Source of the DNA: Caldilineaceae bacterium
GTDB taxonomy: Bacteria; Chloroflexota; Anaerolineae; Caldilineales; Caldilineaceae
DNA length: 64,000 nt
Assembly: GCA_958295845.1 (NCBI GenBank)
Contig: OY282376.1
Span: forward strand, 3,981,022-4,045,021
Direction: 5' to 3'
Position numbers and translations under genes: made by a program
The notes under the pieces: model-generated
What the model saw: only the letters and a program-made list of their open reading frames with translations
Database searches by the model: none
What the model was told of the DNA's origin: nothing
Part shown: one piece after another, positions 18,389 to 27,141 of the stretch
Layout of the letters: every line of letters starts with the position of its first letter
Position numbering within the stretch: position 1 is the stretch's first letter

Positions 18389-19382
18389 ATGAAACTCGGC
18401 ATGAACACCTTCTTTATCAGCATGTTGGATTTCGAAGAGGGTCTGCAATTCTGCCAGGAGCAGGGCGTTCAGGCCGTCGAGGTGGCAGCAATCGGTCCTG
18501 CTGCAAAGCAATACTGCGACATCGACAGGCTGCTAGTGAATCAGGGCGAATTAGAGCGCTGGCTGAATATCTACGCCGCGCACGGCCTCGAGATCTACTC
18601 GTTCGCCGGCCACGGCACCCCCCTGGTACCCGACCGCCGCATTGCCAAGGAATATTCGCGCCAGTTTCGCCAAACCTGCGAGCTCATGGAGCGGATCGGC
18701 TGCACCCGTTTGGCCCTGGTGGCCGGTCTGCCCGAAGGGGCCGAGGGAGATAGTCTGCCGGCCTGGATCGTAAACACCGACCTGCCCTTCCTGCGCGACG
18801 CCCTCGAGTGGCAGTGGGAGCGGCGGCTTCTACCCTACTGGAAAGAGCATGGCAAGATCGCGGCCGACCACGGGGTGACGCTGTGCTTCGAAATGCAGAT
18901 CAACGACATGATCCACAGCCCGGTCAAACTCCGCCGCTTGCGCGACGAACTGGGCCCAGTGGTGGCCTGCAACTATGACATCTCGCATCGACCCGCTGGC
19001 AGCCGTCCACGAGTTGGGAGACCTCATCCAGGCCGTCCATCTCAAGGATACACTGATCCACGAACCGAATGTGCGGCTGCGCGGCTACTTCGACTCGACC
19101 GACCTCAAGAACTACCAGAACCGTTCTTGGACCTTCACGATTCCTGGCTGGGGACACGACGACCGCACCTGGCGCGAGGTCATTTCGACGTTGCGCTTTG
19201 TCGGCTATGACGGCATCCTGACTCTGGAAATGGAGAGCGAGTACATTGAGATCAAAGAGGGGCTGGAAAAGGCGGCCGCCTTCATCAGGCCAATGCTGCT
19301 GGAAAAGCCTGTCGGACAGGCCTGGTGGCAGATCGCCCCTGTGCATGAGCTTTGGAAGGAGACGAAGGAGGAGAGAAAGTGA
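18389..19382 (+). pseudogene. Sugar phosphate isomerase/epimerase-like TIM barrel, broken by a frameshift near 18987
   Basis: The frame from 18389 reads MKLGMNTFFISMLDFEEGLQ and gives an AP-endonuclease-2-type TIM barrel up to CNYDISH at about 18988. Homology then jumps to another frame, IDPLAAVHELGDLIQAVHLKD, which runs to the stop at 19382. The four expected metal ligands are split over both frames: Glu in CFEMQI, Asp in NYDISH, then His in AVHLKD and Glu in TLEMES. Relatives carry a short spacer between DxSH and the D-P, so a deletion of roughly 17 bases is the simplest explanation. Either the gene is dead or the sequence has an error here. Confidence 0.75.
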
Positions 19383-19645
19383 CCGCGAAAGGACAGGCGC
19401 GAAGGTGGGCGCATAACGATAATGGATGTCTACCATGCTCGACTGCTTCGCGCCCTGGTTGGCGTCCTCCCCAACCGCCTGCAAGCACCTGAATTTCCCC
19501 CTCACCGTGTAACCCGCGGGGCCAGCCATGAGTCTTCCCAGAACCAGGTTTGTAGTTGCTGCAAGGAAAATCCAGAGTCAAACGACGCCAAACCGTAGTT
19601 TCCTGATGCCTTGCGATCTGTGAATCGCTTGAAAGGTCTACGTTC

Positions 19646-20632
19646 ATGAAAATCCTCGTAACCGGTGGCAGCGGAACAATCGGCGGATATGTCCTGAGGG
19701 AGCTGCTACAGGCGGGCCATTCCGTGACCAGCTTCAGCCGCACGCTGCCACGAGTGGAAGGGGCAGGTTTCGTCCACGGCGACATCATGGAGCCGGACCA
19801 GCTTGCCCAAGCGTGCAAAGAGCTGGACGCCGTGATCCATCTGGCCGCCGTGCCCGGCCCGGGACGCGCAACACCTGCGAAACTGCTTGAAGTAAACGTG
19901 ATCGGCACCGTCAATGTCCTGGAAGCGGCCGTCCAGGCCGGTGTCGGCAAGCTTATATTGGCCTCTTCCGGCGCAGCCACCGGCTTCTCCTTCCAGAAGC
20001 AGGAATTCCTACCGCGATACTTACCGATCGACGAAGAGCATCCAAGCGAGCCGCAGGACGAGTACGGGCTGAGCAAGCTACTGGCAGAGCTGACCTGCAA
20101 GCGGTACACCGACGCTTTCGGCATCCAGACAATCTGCTTGCGCATCAATAACAACTGGTATCTCGAACGCGCCAGCGCCGAAATAGCCGTGGGCTCCGGC
20201 TGGGCACAGCAGTTCACGGTCGAAGAGCTCTGGTCCAAGCGCTATCTTAAAACAATTGAGGACGCCGAAGGCGAATGGCCGACGCCCGGTCCGCCGGCGC
20301 CGCGCAAACTGCTGTGGGCCTTTACTGACGCCCGCGATGCCGCGCTGGCCTTCCGCCTGGCTCTGGAGAATGACACGATAGAGCACGAAGTGTTTCTCAT
20401 CAACGGTGAGGACACATGCTCCCAAGAGTCAACGCCAGTGCTGATTGACCACTTATGGAATTCATTGGCTGAAAAGAGTGCGAATCCATCTGTGCAGGAC
20501 ATACCACTGAAGGCTTGCCTAGAAGGCCATGCCTCTCTTTGGTCGCACGCCAAGGCGACCAAATTGTTGGGCTATCAGCCCAGATACACCTGGCGTCAGA
20601 GTGATTTTCATTCCTGGATGGAGACGAGATGA
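19646..20632 (+). CDS. NAD-dependent epimerase/dehydratase (extended SDR)
   Basis: The 328-residue product starts MKILVTGGSGTIGGYVLREL with the GxxGxxG cofactor loop, after AAAGG. It carries DAVIHLAAVPGPG, the SSSG-like ASSGAATGF and the catalytic YGLSK. The C-terminal LWSHAKATKLLGYQPRYTWR is the usual epimerase ending. The specific sugar-nucleotide or sugar substrate is unknown. Its stop overlaps the start of the amidohydrolase gene (ATGA), so the two are translationally coupled and probably act in one pathway. It is only distantly similar to the triplicated dehydrogenases at 44695-49427. Confidence 0.85.
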   Translation: MKILVTGGSGTIGGYVLRELLQAGHSVTSFSRTLPRVEGAGFVHGDIMEPDQLAQACKELDAVIHLAAVPGPGRATPAKLLEVNVIGTVNVLEAAVQAGVGKLILASSGAATGFSFQKQEFLPRYLPIDEEHPSEPQDEYGLSKLLAELTCKRYTDAFGIQTICLRINNNWYLERASAEIAVGSGWAQQFTVEELWSKRYLKTIEDAEGEWPTPGPPAPRKLLWAFTDARDAALAFRLALENDTIEHEVFLINGEDTCSQESTPVLIDHLWNSLAEKSANPSVQDIPLKACLEGHASLWSHAKATKLLGYQPRYTWRQSDFHSWMETR

Positions 20633-21783
20633 CGACGGAAAAAAAGCTGGAGTTCTTCGGTGGTGGCTGGCGGCAAGTCGACTCTGAAGAAGAGGAGAAA
20701 TCCCTCGTCATCGACGCCCACTCCCACATCTTCCGCCGCTTTGCCACTGGTTCGGGCGCGGCCAGCGCCGCGCTCACACGCAAACTGTGGCAGTACCACC
20801 TGCGCGACTTCACCGACTTCTGGCGTAAGAGCGACGGCGCACGCGTCAAAGAGCCGCTGCTCGACTTCCCCTCCGACGACATCAACGCCATGCCCGACGT
20901 CAACTTCCGCTTCGGCAGATACGGCCAGGCCGAGCTCACAGTGGACGGCGTAGATTACGTCATGCAGTTCTATCCCCCTGCCCTGGAGAACCTAGAAGCA
21001 ACCCCCGAAAGGATGATCGCCGAAATGGAGGTCGCCGGCGTCGACCGGGGCGTGCTCCAAAGCGACCACGTCTACGGCGCCAACATCAACCAATACTACG
21101 CCGAGGCATTGCGCCGCTACCCCGACCGCTTCATCGCCCTGGCGCAGATACACGAGACAGACGCGCATCAGGCCGACGAACTGGCACGACTCGAACATGC
21201 GGTTACGGAGCTGGGATGCATGGGACTCTACTTCAGCGTGGAGCTATTTGCCTTGCGGGGCTATGTGGATCACATCGACGACACCAAGTTCGAACCGTTG
21301 TGGCAGCTGGTGCGCCGGCTGGGGATTCCAACCTTCTGGTATATCGACGCTCGCAAGCAGGACCGGGTCGCAGGATTCATGGAGCGCGTCGGCGAACTGA
21401 GTCGCTGGGCGCATGCGCACCCTGACATCCCGTCAGTGATCACGCACGGCCTGGTGCCCGCCGCCATCATCCACGAAATCGGCATCCCCGACGAGGTGAT
21501 GAACCTTCTGAAGAGCCCCACCATGAGCGCCGAGATTCTTATGCCGGCAAAGTGGCCCGAATATCCCTACGCCGAAGGCCAGGAAATGCTCAGCTGGCTA
21601 TGCGACCAGGTCGGCGTCGAAAAGCTGATGTGGGGCTCGGACATGCCCTACAGCGGCGGCTTCTGGTGCACATATAAAGAGGCCGTGGACTACATCCGCC
21701 TGCACTGCGACTTTCTATCGACAGCCGAAAAGAACCTTATCCTCGGCGGCAACGCGGCCCGCATGTTTGACATCGGCGGTTAG
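20629..21783 (+). CDS. Amidohydrolase-family (amidohydrolase_2) metal-dependent hydrolase
   Basis: The 384-residue protein is a TIM-barrel hydrolase or decarboxylase of the amidohydrolase_2 group. It has the metal motif IDAHSHIF near residue 28, a barrel strand with VITHGLVPA, and the C-terminal Asp in MWGSDMPYSGG. In this family the reactions range from lactone hydrolysis (for example 4-oxalomesaconate or sugar lactones) to decarboxylation. The four-base overlap with the epimerase gene suggests consecutive steps. A lactone or sugar-acid substrate is plausible, but that is inference. Confidence 0.8.
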   Translation: MTTEKKLEFFGGGWRQVDSEEEEKSLVIDAHSHIFRRFATGSGAASAALTRKLWQYHLRDFTDFWRKSDGARVKEPLLDFPSDDINAMPDVNFRFGRYGQAELTVDGVDYVMQFYPPALENLEATPERMIAEMEVAGVDRGVLQSDHVYGANINQYYAEALRRYPDRFIALAQIHETDAHQADELARLEHAVTELGCMGLYFSVELFALRGYVDHIDDTKFEPLWQLVRRLGIPTFWYIDARKQDRVAGFMERVGELSRWAHAHPDIPSVITHGLVPAAIIHEIGIPDEVMNLLKSPTMSAEILMPAKWPEYPYAEGQEMLSWLCDQVGVEKLMWGSDMPYSGGFWCTYKEAVDYIRLHCDFLSTAEKNLILGGNAARMFDIGG

Positions 21784-21908
21784 CGGTACCGGAAGCCTGT
21801 GAGCGCTGGTCACCCATCGTACAATTGTGGAATTCCGATACATAGCAGAACATATAGATTTAGATTGACGGAAATTGCTTCTCGACATCTAGCGATGTAC
21901 AGACGAAA

Positions 21909-21930
21909 ATGCGACCATGAATGGTCGCAT
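21909..21930 (-). terminator. Hairpin, likely terminator of the hicBA unit
   Basis: A perfect inverted repeat (ATGCGACCAT / ATGGTCGCAT) lies between the convergent amidohydrolase and hicA genes. Read on the minus strand it is followed by a short T run (TTTTCG), so it fits a factor-independent terminator for the hicBA transcript better than for the plus strand. Confidence 0.55.
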
Positions 21931-21966
21931 AGCTGTACTCTAATGTATTCACCTATTGCTGTCGTG

Positions 21967-22206
21967 TCACTTGAAAAGAGCATCAGGCAATTCGGACTGT
22001 CTGATTATGCTCTTAAGTGTCCCAACCGGGATTTCACTTTGGTTGGGAACGACAACATCTAACTCACTTGTTTCTCCTGCCTCATTTCGTTGTCGTTTAC
22101 TAAAGATAACATGGCTTCCACGCTGTCTTTTCTCTTCAAATCCATTATCCAGCAGTACCCGGCGGACCTTCCTGAATGACCTAGGGGGCAGCCTAGGCAT
22201 ATTCAA
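21967..22206 (-). CDS. hicA: HicA-family mRNA interferase toxin (second copy)
   Basis: The 79-residue protein shows the HicA signature RKVRRVLLDNGFEEKRQRGSHVIFSK, with the catalytic His in GSH. It ends VPNQSEIPVGTLKSIIRQS, the usual second half. It overlaps the end of the HicB gene by 14 bases, so translation is coupled. Here the antitoxin comes first, the reverse of the pair at 12555-13139. Confidence 0.87.
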   Translation of the reverse strand: MNMPRLPPRSFRKVRRVLLDNGFEEKRQRGSHVIFSKRQRNEAGETSELDVVVPNQSEIPVGTLKSIIRQSELPDALFK

Positions 22207-22507
22207 GTTCTAATTCGTACAACGCTTGATTGTCTTCTTTGCCGACTAGAGTGCTACTAATCTTTGGTTTTTCATGCCCCTCAGCAAACAGTTCTGGATT
22301 GAAACGAGCAACTCGCTTCACGAAATCTTCCATGGAGTAAGTCTCGAGAAGTAAATGTAGTGCTTCATGCAGGTTGTCGAACGCTTCCTCCATGGTTCTT
22401 CCCTGACTTGCTACCTCCAGTTCCTCGCAGCGCGACACATACCAGTCACCCTCTTTCCATGCCGAGCAACTAAGTGTCCATTTCATCTGTGCTCTGATTC
22501 CTTTCAC
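22193..22507 (-). CDS. hicB: HicB-like antitoxin (second copy)
   Basis: The 104-residue product carries the HicB RNase H-like core: SCSAWKEGDWYVSRCEELEVASQG, then TMEEAFDNLHEALHLLLE. I see no clear ribbon-helix-helix or HTH domain in the C-terminal part, unlike the other HicB here. The listed start is a GTG with GAGGGG close upstream. An ATG at 22486 (MKWTLS) is a good alternative. It is upstream of, and overlapping, hicA. Confidence 0.8.
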   Translation of the reverse strand: MKGIRAQMKWTLSCSAWKEGDWYVSRCEELEVASQGRTMEEAFDNLHEALHLLLETYSMEDFVKRVARFNPELFAEGHEKPKISSTLVGKEDNQALYELELEYA

Positions 22508-22646
22508 TCGCCCCTCGATTTTTCTTTCGCAACTCTATCACACAATTGCAAGAATTGTTAAGTGAAAACGAGGAGCATGGCATTCGTTTCGTATTCCTTA
22601 CAGTGAGTATGGTCTCGTCATCAGTCAGGAAGCACCGTGTGTCGTT

Positions 22647-23429
22647 CTAAGTGCTCGGTTCCCTGATCTGTTGCAGCGCAGCCTCTGCCCCGACCGAAAC
22701 AAAGCCCAAATCCCCGCCTATCGTCAGCAACCGCAAATTCGGCGCATACTCCTTTACCCAGGCGATACCCGCCTCCGCCCCGCCCAGAACGTCCACCGGG
22801 AAACCGGCCGGAATGCCGTTGGCGTCCCCGGCCCGGGCAATCCGCTGAATCGTACTGATGAACTCTTCGCTTTCCCACGCGCCAAAAATGTCCATCGAAA
22901 GCGTCAGGTCGTTGGGCCCGATAATGAAGCCGTCAATGCCCTCCAGCGCCGCGATCTCTTCAATGACGTCAACCGCACGGTAATGTTCGACTTGAACAAA
23001 GACCAGGGTCTCCTCGTTGGCCGTGCTCTGGTAAACCCGGTCGTTCCCCCCAAATGATGGCATGAAAGGCCCGTAACCTCGCACGCCGTCCGGCGGATAC
23101 TTGCAGCCGGCCACCGCACGACGGGCATCGTCCACCGACTCGATCAGCGGGACCACGACCCCGTCCGCGCCCCCATCGAGCGCCTGTTTTATCTCATCGG
23201 GCCGGTTGTCCTTCACCCTGACCATCGCCACCGTCGGCGTCTCCCGAATCATCCACAGAACGTAGCGCAACGACTCCACATTGCGCGGCGAATGTTCCAT
23301 GTCAACGCTCACCCAGTCGAAACCGGCGCGCGCCACCGTCGCCGCCACCAGCGGATCAGTCGAAACCGACCAGGTCCCGTACACGGACTCTCCACTATGC
23401 AGGCGCTTCTTCAGGTCCGAACCTTTCAT
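22647..23429 (-). CDS. HpcH/HpaI-family aldolase
   Basis: The 260-residue protein is a class II pyruvate aldolase of the HpcH/HpaI (2-keto-3-deoxy-L-rhamnonate / 4-hydroxy-2-oxoheptanedioate aldolase) family, which cleaves 2-keto-3-deoxy acids to pyruvate and an aldehyde. It shows WVSVDMEHSPRN, ADGVVVPLIESVDDARRAV and GVRGYGP. The metal-binding Glu and Asp lie in FVQVEHYRAVDVIEEI and GFIIGPNDLTLSM. AAAGGAGATGAAGGC precedes the ATG. It is four bases downstream of a D-2-hydroxyacid dehydrogenase, which fits sugar-acid breakdown ending in pyruvate. Confidence 0.88.
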   Translation of the reverse strand: MKGSDLKKRLHSGESVYGTWSVSTDPLVAATVARAGFDWVSVDMEHSPRNVESLRYVLWMIRETPTVAMVRVKDNRPDEIKQALDGGADGVVVPLIESVDDARRAVAGCKYPPDGVRGYGPFMPSFGGNDRVYQSTANEETLVFVQVEHYRAVDVIEEIAALEGIDGFIIGPNDLTLSMDIFGAWESEEFISTIQRIARAGDANGIPAGFPVDVLGGAEAGIAWVKEYAPNLRLLTIGGDLGFVSVGAEAALQQIREPST

Positions 23430-23433
23430 GCCT

Positions 23434-24435
23434 TCATCTCCTTTGCAGCCGCCAGCGCGGTTTCACATTGGGGTTGACGTAAGAACGGGGCCAGCGCCCT
23501 TTGGCCAGATCCAGGACCGTCTCGACCGACAGCCGCCAGCTGTTATCCAGTGATTCATCGGAGTAGCCGGCTATGTGCGGCGTGATGACAACGTTTTCCA
23601 GTCCGAACAAGGGATTGTCCGCGTCCGGCGGCTCCTGCTCCAGAACATCAAGGCCCGCGGCCGCGATCCAGCCCTCGGTCAGCGCCCGCAACAGCGCCGC
23701 TTCATCCACGACCGGACCGCGAGAGGTGTTGATCAGGATTGCCCTGGGATTCATCATCCGCAGTTCACGCTCTCCGATCAGATTGTGGGTCTCGTCCAAC
23801 AGCGGGCAGTGGAGCGACACAAAGTCGGATCCGGACAGAACCTGCTCCATTGACGCCGCTTGCACGCCGTGTTCGGCCATCACATCCGCGCCCACAAACG
23901 GGTCATGCGCCAGCACAGTCATCTCATACCCGCTCAGCTTGCGCGTCACCAGGCGGGCGATATGCCCGAAACCGATCAGTCCCAGCGTCTGCCCTTGCAG
24001 ATGCCAGTCTGGGAAGCCTGCGTACCGGTCCCAGATTCCGGCACGCACTTTCCGGTCCTGAAGGCCAATTTGACGAACGACGGCCAGCAGCAGCCCAATC
24101 GTATGGTCCGACACGCCGTCGTTGAAGGCCTCCGGTGTGTTGGCGACGATAACGCCGTGCGCGGTCGCGGCGTCGATCGGTATGTTGTCAGTGCCGCTGC
24201 CGGTGCGAATCAACGCACCGCATTGGGGAATATCGGACAGGCTCTCGGCGGTCACGATGTGACTGCCGCCGAAGATCCACACGACATCGGCATCGCCGGC
24301 GCAGCCCGCCAGCTGCGCACGCGTCTCGCATTCCTGGAAAACAAACTCTATGTCGTGGCTCGCCATCGTCTCGGGCACCCACGCGGGCAACTCCTCCGGG
24401 TCCATATGGACCATGGCTACTTTGAATTTCGCCAT
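23434..24435 (-). CDS. D-2-hydroxyacid dehydrogenase
   Basis: The 333-residue protein starts MAKFKVAMVHMD with GGAGG six bases upstream, so the longer reading frame from 24486 is rejected. It has the NAD loop LGLIGFGHIARLV and the catalytic triad of the family: Arg in INTSRGPVVDEA, Glu in LDVLEQEPPD and His in TPHIAGYS. Such enzymes interconvert 2-keto and D-2-hydroxy acids (glycerate, glyoxylate, phosphoglycerate or others). It sits between a paralogue and the HpcH/HpaI aldolase and is probably cotranscribed with both. Confidence 0.9.
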   Translation of the reverse strand: MAKFKVAMVHMDPEELPAWVPETMASHDIEFVFQECETRAQLAGCAGDADVVWIFGGSHIVTAESLSDIPQCGALIRTGSGTDNIPIDAATAHGVIVANTPEAFNDGVSDHTIGLLLAVVRQIGLQDRKVRAGIWDRYAGFPDWHLQGQTLGLIGFGHIARLVTRKLSGYEMTVLAHDPFVGADVMAEHGVQAASMEQVLSGSDFVSLHCPLLDETHNLIGERELRMMNPRAILINTSRGPVVDEAALLRALTEGWIAAAGLDVLEQEPPDADNPLFGLENVVITPHIAGYSDESLDNSWRLSVETVLDLAKGRWPRSYVNPNVKPRWRLQRR

Positions 24436-24501
24436 CTTTCCTCCAATTATCTGAGTTGTCGGTTTACGAAAAAGGATGCCGCGCATCCCGGAACGCCACC
24501 G

Positions 24502-25467
24502 TCAGCGCACTAATGTTGTAACCAGGTCGCCCGGTGGCAGCCCGTTGGCGATGCGTTCCACATTCGCAACTGCAGCCTCCATCCGTCTGCGCGGCGTATC
24601 CGGCGTTAAACCCGATGAATGGGGCGTGAGAATAACATTGTCCAGCTGCAGCAGCGGGTGGTCAGCCGGCAACGGTTCCTGCTCGAACACGTCCAGCCCT
24701 ACACCCTTTATCCAGTCTTGCTGAAGCGCTTCCAATAGGGCCTCCTCATCGATCAACTCCCCGCGCGCCACATTGAGCAGGACCGCCGTCGGCTTCATCA
24801 GCCTCAAGACGCGGCGGTCGATCATGTGCCGCGTCGTCGCGTTAAGATGGACATGCAGCGAAAGGTAGTCCACTTCCGGCAAAATATGATCCAGCTGCTC
24901 CGGTCCGCCCAAATACTCCACGTGAAACTCGTCCAACTCGGCCTGCGGGAACTCCATCACGTCGACCGCCATGATACGCATTCCGAGCGGCCACGCCCGC
25001 CGCGCCACCTCGCGCGCGCTGGCGCCAAACCCGATAAGCCCCAGCACCTTGCCTGCCAACTCTTCTCCAAGCATGCGTTGCCACCCGACCACTCGATTGT
25101 GGTCGAGATTCTTGGCAAAGTGGAGGATCAGCAACACCACGTGTTCGGCCAGCGGCACCGCGCTCAACCTTCCCGGCGAGTTCGCCAGCAGCAGCCCCTG
25201 CTCCAGAATATAGGCCACGTCCACATGATCGGTACCATTGGTGGTGACCTGCCACAGCTTCACACCGGCTGCCAGACCCGCATCGATTAGGGGCCTCGTG
25301 CCCACTGCCCCTCCCGGGTCAATGACAACCTCTACACCCTCGAACTGCTCTTCCGGCGGCCTGTCAGGGTCGTAAACCTCAAAAGGAAACCGCCCTTCGA
25401 TCGCCTTGACGAAATCAGGATAGGCGTCATCCAGTCCACTTGGCGCGCGCAGATAGAGAACTTTCAT
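24502..25467 (-). CDS. D-2-hydroxyacid dehydrogenase (paralogue)
   Basis: The 321-residue product has the NAD-binding loop LGLIGFGASAREVARR and the catalytic residues Arg (NVARGELIDEEA), Glu (DVFEQEPLP) and His (TPHSSGLT). Its N-terminus MKVLYLRAPSGLDDAYPDF is closely matched by the gene remnant at 29046-29213, showing that a second copy once existed nearby. It is transcribed with the dehydrogenase and aldolase downstream. The substrate is unknown. Confidence 0.9.
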   Translation of the reverse strand: MKVLYLRAPSGLDDAYPDFVKAIEGRFPFEVYDPDRPPEEQFEGVEVVIDPGGAVGTRPLIDAGLAAGVKLWQVTTNGTDHVDVAYILEQGLLLANSPGRLSAVPLAEHVVLLILHFAKNLDHNRVVGWQRMLGEELAGKVLGLIGFGASAREVARRAWPLGMRIMAVDVMEFPQAELDEFHVEYLGGPEQLDHILPEVDYLSLHVHLNATTRHMIDRRVLRLMKPTAVLLNVARGELIDEEALLEALQQDWIKGVGLDVFEQEPLPADHPLLQLDNVILTPHSSGLTPDTPRRRMEAAVANVERIANGLPPGDLVTTLVR

Positions 25468-25626
25468 CGGTCACATTTCCCCTGTTGTTTAGCGTGTGAT
25501 AAGGACTGAGGCTGGCGAGAATAGAGGGCGCCTGGCTTCTCGTCGCCGCTCACGCCGGCTCCACTTCCACCTGCTTAGCGGACTTCGTTAGATGCCCGGA
25601 TTCTCGCTGTAGAGAAAACAGTCAGT

Positions 25627-25839
25627 TTAGATCCACTGCGGCCAGCTGTACTGATAGCCCTCTATCGCCTCAGAGACGACAGGATGATTCTGCACCAGCA
25701 TATCAGTATCGGCAGCCTTCTGCGGTTTCGGGACAAAATTCACGGCCAGACGGCGGCGGCCGCTCCTGCGGGCTAAAGCTTGCTGCAGCACCAGGATATT
25801 AAAGGCTTGGAAGAAGACGATCTCTTCTTCCGCCATCAA
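25627..25839 (-). CDS. Small hypothetical ORF, possibly a gene remnant
   Basis: This frame encodes 70 residues ending VSEAIEGYQYSWPQWI. I do not recognise it with confidence. The ending vaguely recalls the C-terminus of a phytanoyl-CoA dioxygenase, several of which occur in this window, so it may be a decayed gene end. The rest of 25468-25879 shows nothing else. Confidence 0.3.
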   Translation of the reverse strand: MMAEEEIVFFQAFNILVLQQALARRSGRRRLAVNFVPKPQKAADTDMLVQNHPVVSEAIEGYQYSWPQWI

Positions 25840-25879
25840 CGAAGAATTCTGTGGACAGTTGATAGTGCAGTTTCAGCAG

Positions 25880-26761
25880 CTACAGTTGCTCGAGCAGTCG
25901 ACGCAAATGGGCGATATTGCGCGGCAGGGACACACGCGGATCCTCTTCCCCCTGGTACTCAAGCAACACAAAACCATCATAGCCGAGATGACCCAGTTCA
26001 GCCAGAATGGGCGGCAAATCGATCACGCCGCCATCGAGGTCGGTCCCTGTATAGCGTTGACCGCCGTCTCCATCCAGATAGCGCGCCCGCTGCTCACCGG
26101 GCGCGAGAGGGCGGCTGTTCTTGACATGCACATGGGCGACATGGGGCGCCATCATGTGGAGTGTCTCCAGCGGGTCCTCGTCAACGAACAGCGATGCCGC
26201 GCAGTCGTAAATCAGCCGGAAGCCAGGCGAATCGACCTGCGCGCAGATGTCGCGGCAGTCTGCCCCCCGTCCCATCAGTGGACGGCTGGGCGGGTAGTCG
26301 ACGTTCTCCGAAATCAACGTTACGCCGACCGACTGCGCGCGCTCGGCGCAGACGCGCAGTCCCTCAACCATCCAGGCGCGCTGCTGTTCCAGAGGCCGCG
26401 CCTTTTTGGCGATCCCCGGCACGATCATACCAAACGCGCCGCCCATCTCGGCGATACGGTCGAGCTGCGCGTACACTTCGTCAATCGCGACGCCGCGCTC
26501 GTCCGGCGGCAACGCCAAATCAGAGAAGAAGATATAGGAGACTATCGGCAGACCGGCATCCTCCGCCAGCCCCCGAACATACGCCGGTGGGCAGCCCTCC
26601 CAGTACTGGTGCATCAATTCCAGGCCGTCGATATCCAGAGTGCCGCAAAGCGCGATCACATCCTCGCGACTGAGGGAGCCAGCGTGGGGCCTGGGGTGGA
26701 CATAGCCTTCGCGCAAGGCCCAATCTGCGTTGTAATCGGTCATCGATATCCGGCCTGCCAT
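25880..26761 (-). CDS. Sugar phosphate isomerase/epimerase-like TIM-barrel protein
   Basis: The product belongs to the xylose isomerase-like TIM-barrel (AP_endonuc_2) group. The four likely metal ligands occur in order: Glu in LISENVDYPP, Asp in LIYDCAASL, His in HVHVKNSR and Glu in LLEYQGEED. I chose the ATG at 26761 (MAGRISMTDYN). A GTG at 26791 and an ATG at 26743 are alternatives. Such proteins isomerise or epimerise keto sugars or inositol derivatives. It lies between the dehydrogenase/aldolase unit and an SDR, consistent with sugar catabolism. Confidence 0.83.
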   Translation of the reverse strand: MAGRISMTDYNADWALREGYVHPRPHAGSLSREDVIALCGTLDIDGLELMHQYWEGCPPAYVRGLAEDAGLPIVSYIFFSDLALPPDERGVAIDEVYAQLDRIAEMGGAFGMIVPGIAKKARPLEQQRAWMVEGLRVCAERAQSVGVTLISENVDYPPSRPLMGRGADCRDICAQVDSPGFRLIYDCAASLFVDEDPLETLHMMAPHVAHVHVKNSRPLAPGEQRARYLDGDGGQRYTGTDLDGGVIDLPPILAELGHLGYDGFVLLEYQGEEDPRVSLPRNIAHLRRLLEQL

Positions 26762-26933
26762 AGTTCGGCCCGCTTCCCTTCCGATCGACACTTTCTAGAG
26801 AAAGTGTAACGATTCAGCCGCAACTGTTTCGCAAACCTGAATGAGGCGAGCAAAGGTGTTCACACTCTCCTCATGACTGTAATATAGGCGGTCGGCCGCA
26901 GGGGGCCTCAACCCACCGGCCTCCAACCGCTGA

Positions 26934-26968
26934 AGTAACTGACCACTGACCACTAACTACTGACCACT
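26934..26968. repeat. Short tandem heptamer repeat (GACCACT type)
   Basis: Five near-identical 7-base units (agtaact, gaccact, gaccact, aactact, gaccact) lie in the 380-base gap between the isomerase and SDR genes. The rest of the gap is GC-rich low-complexity sequence (around 26886-26910 and 26975-27030) without a gene. Related short tandem filler is common between genes in some Chloroflexota and cyanobacteria. Confidence 0.6.
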
Positions 26969-27141
26969 GCAGTTCCGGGCGGTCGGACCTTCGGCCCTCC
27001 CTTGTGCAGGGGCTGCGCCCCCGCAACGCCCCGCCCTGGCTAGCCACAGTGTTCATTCTTCCCCAGCAACGTGTCTAGCCAACAGCGGCTTCCTTCCCAC
27101 GCGCCATCTCAGCCCCCTATCCTCCGCAGTTCTCCTCACCT

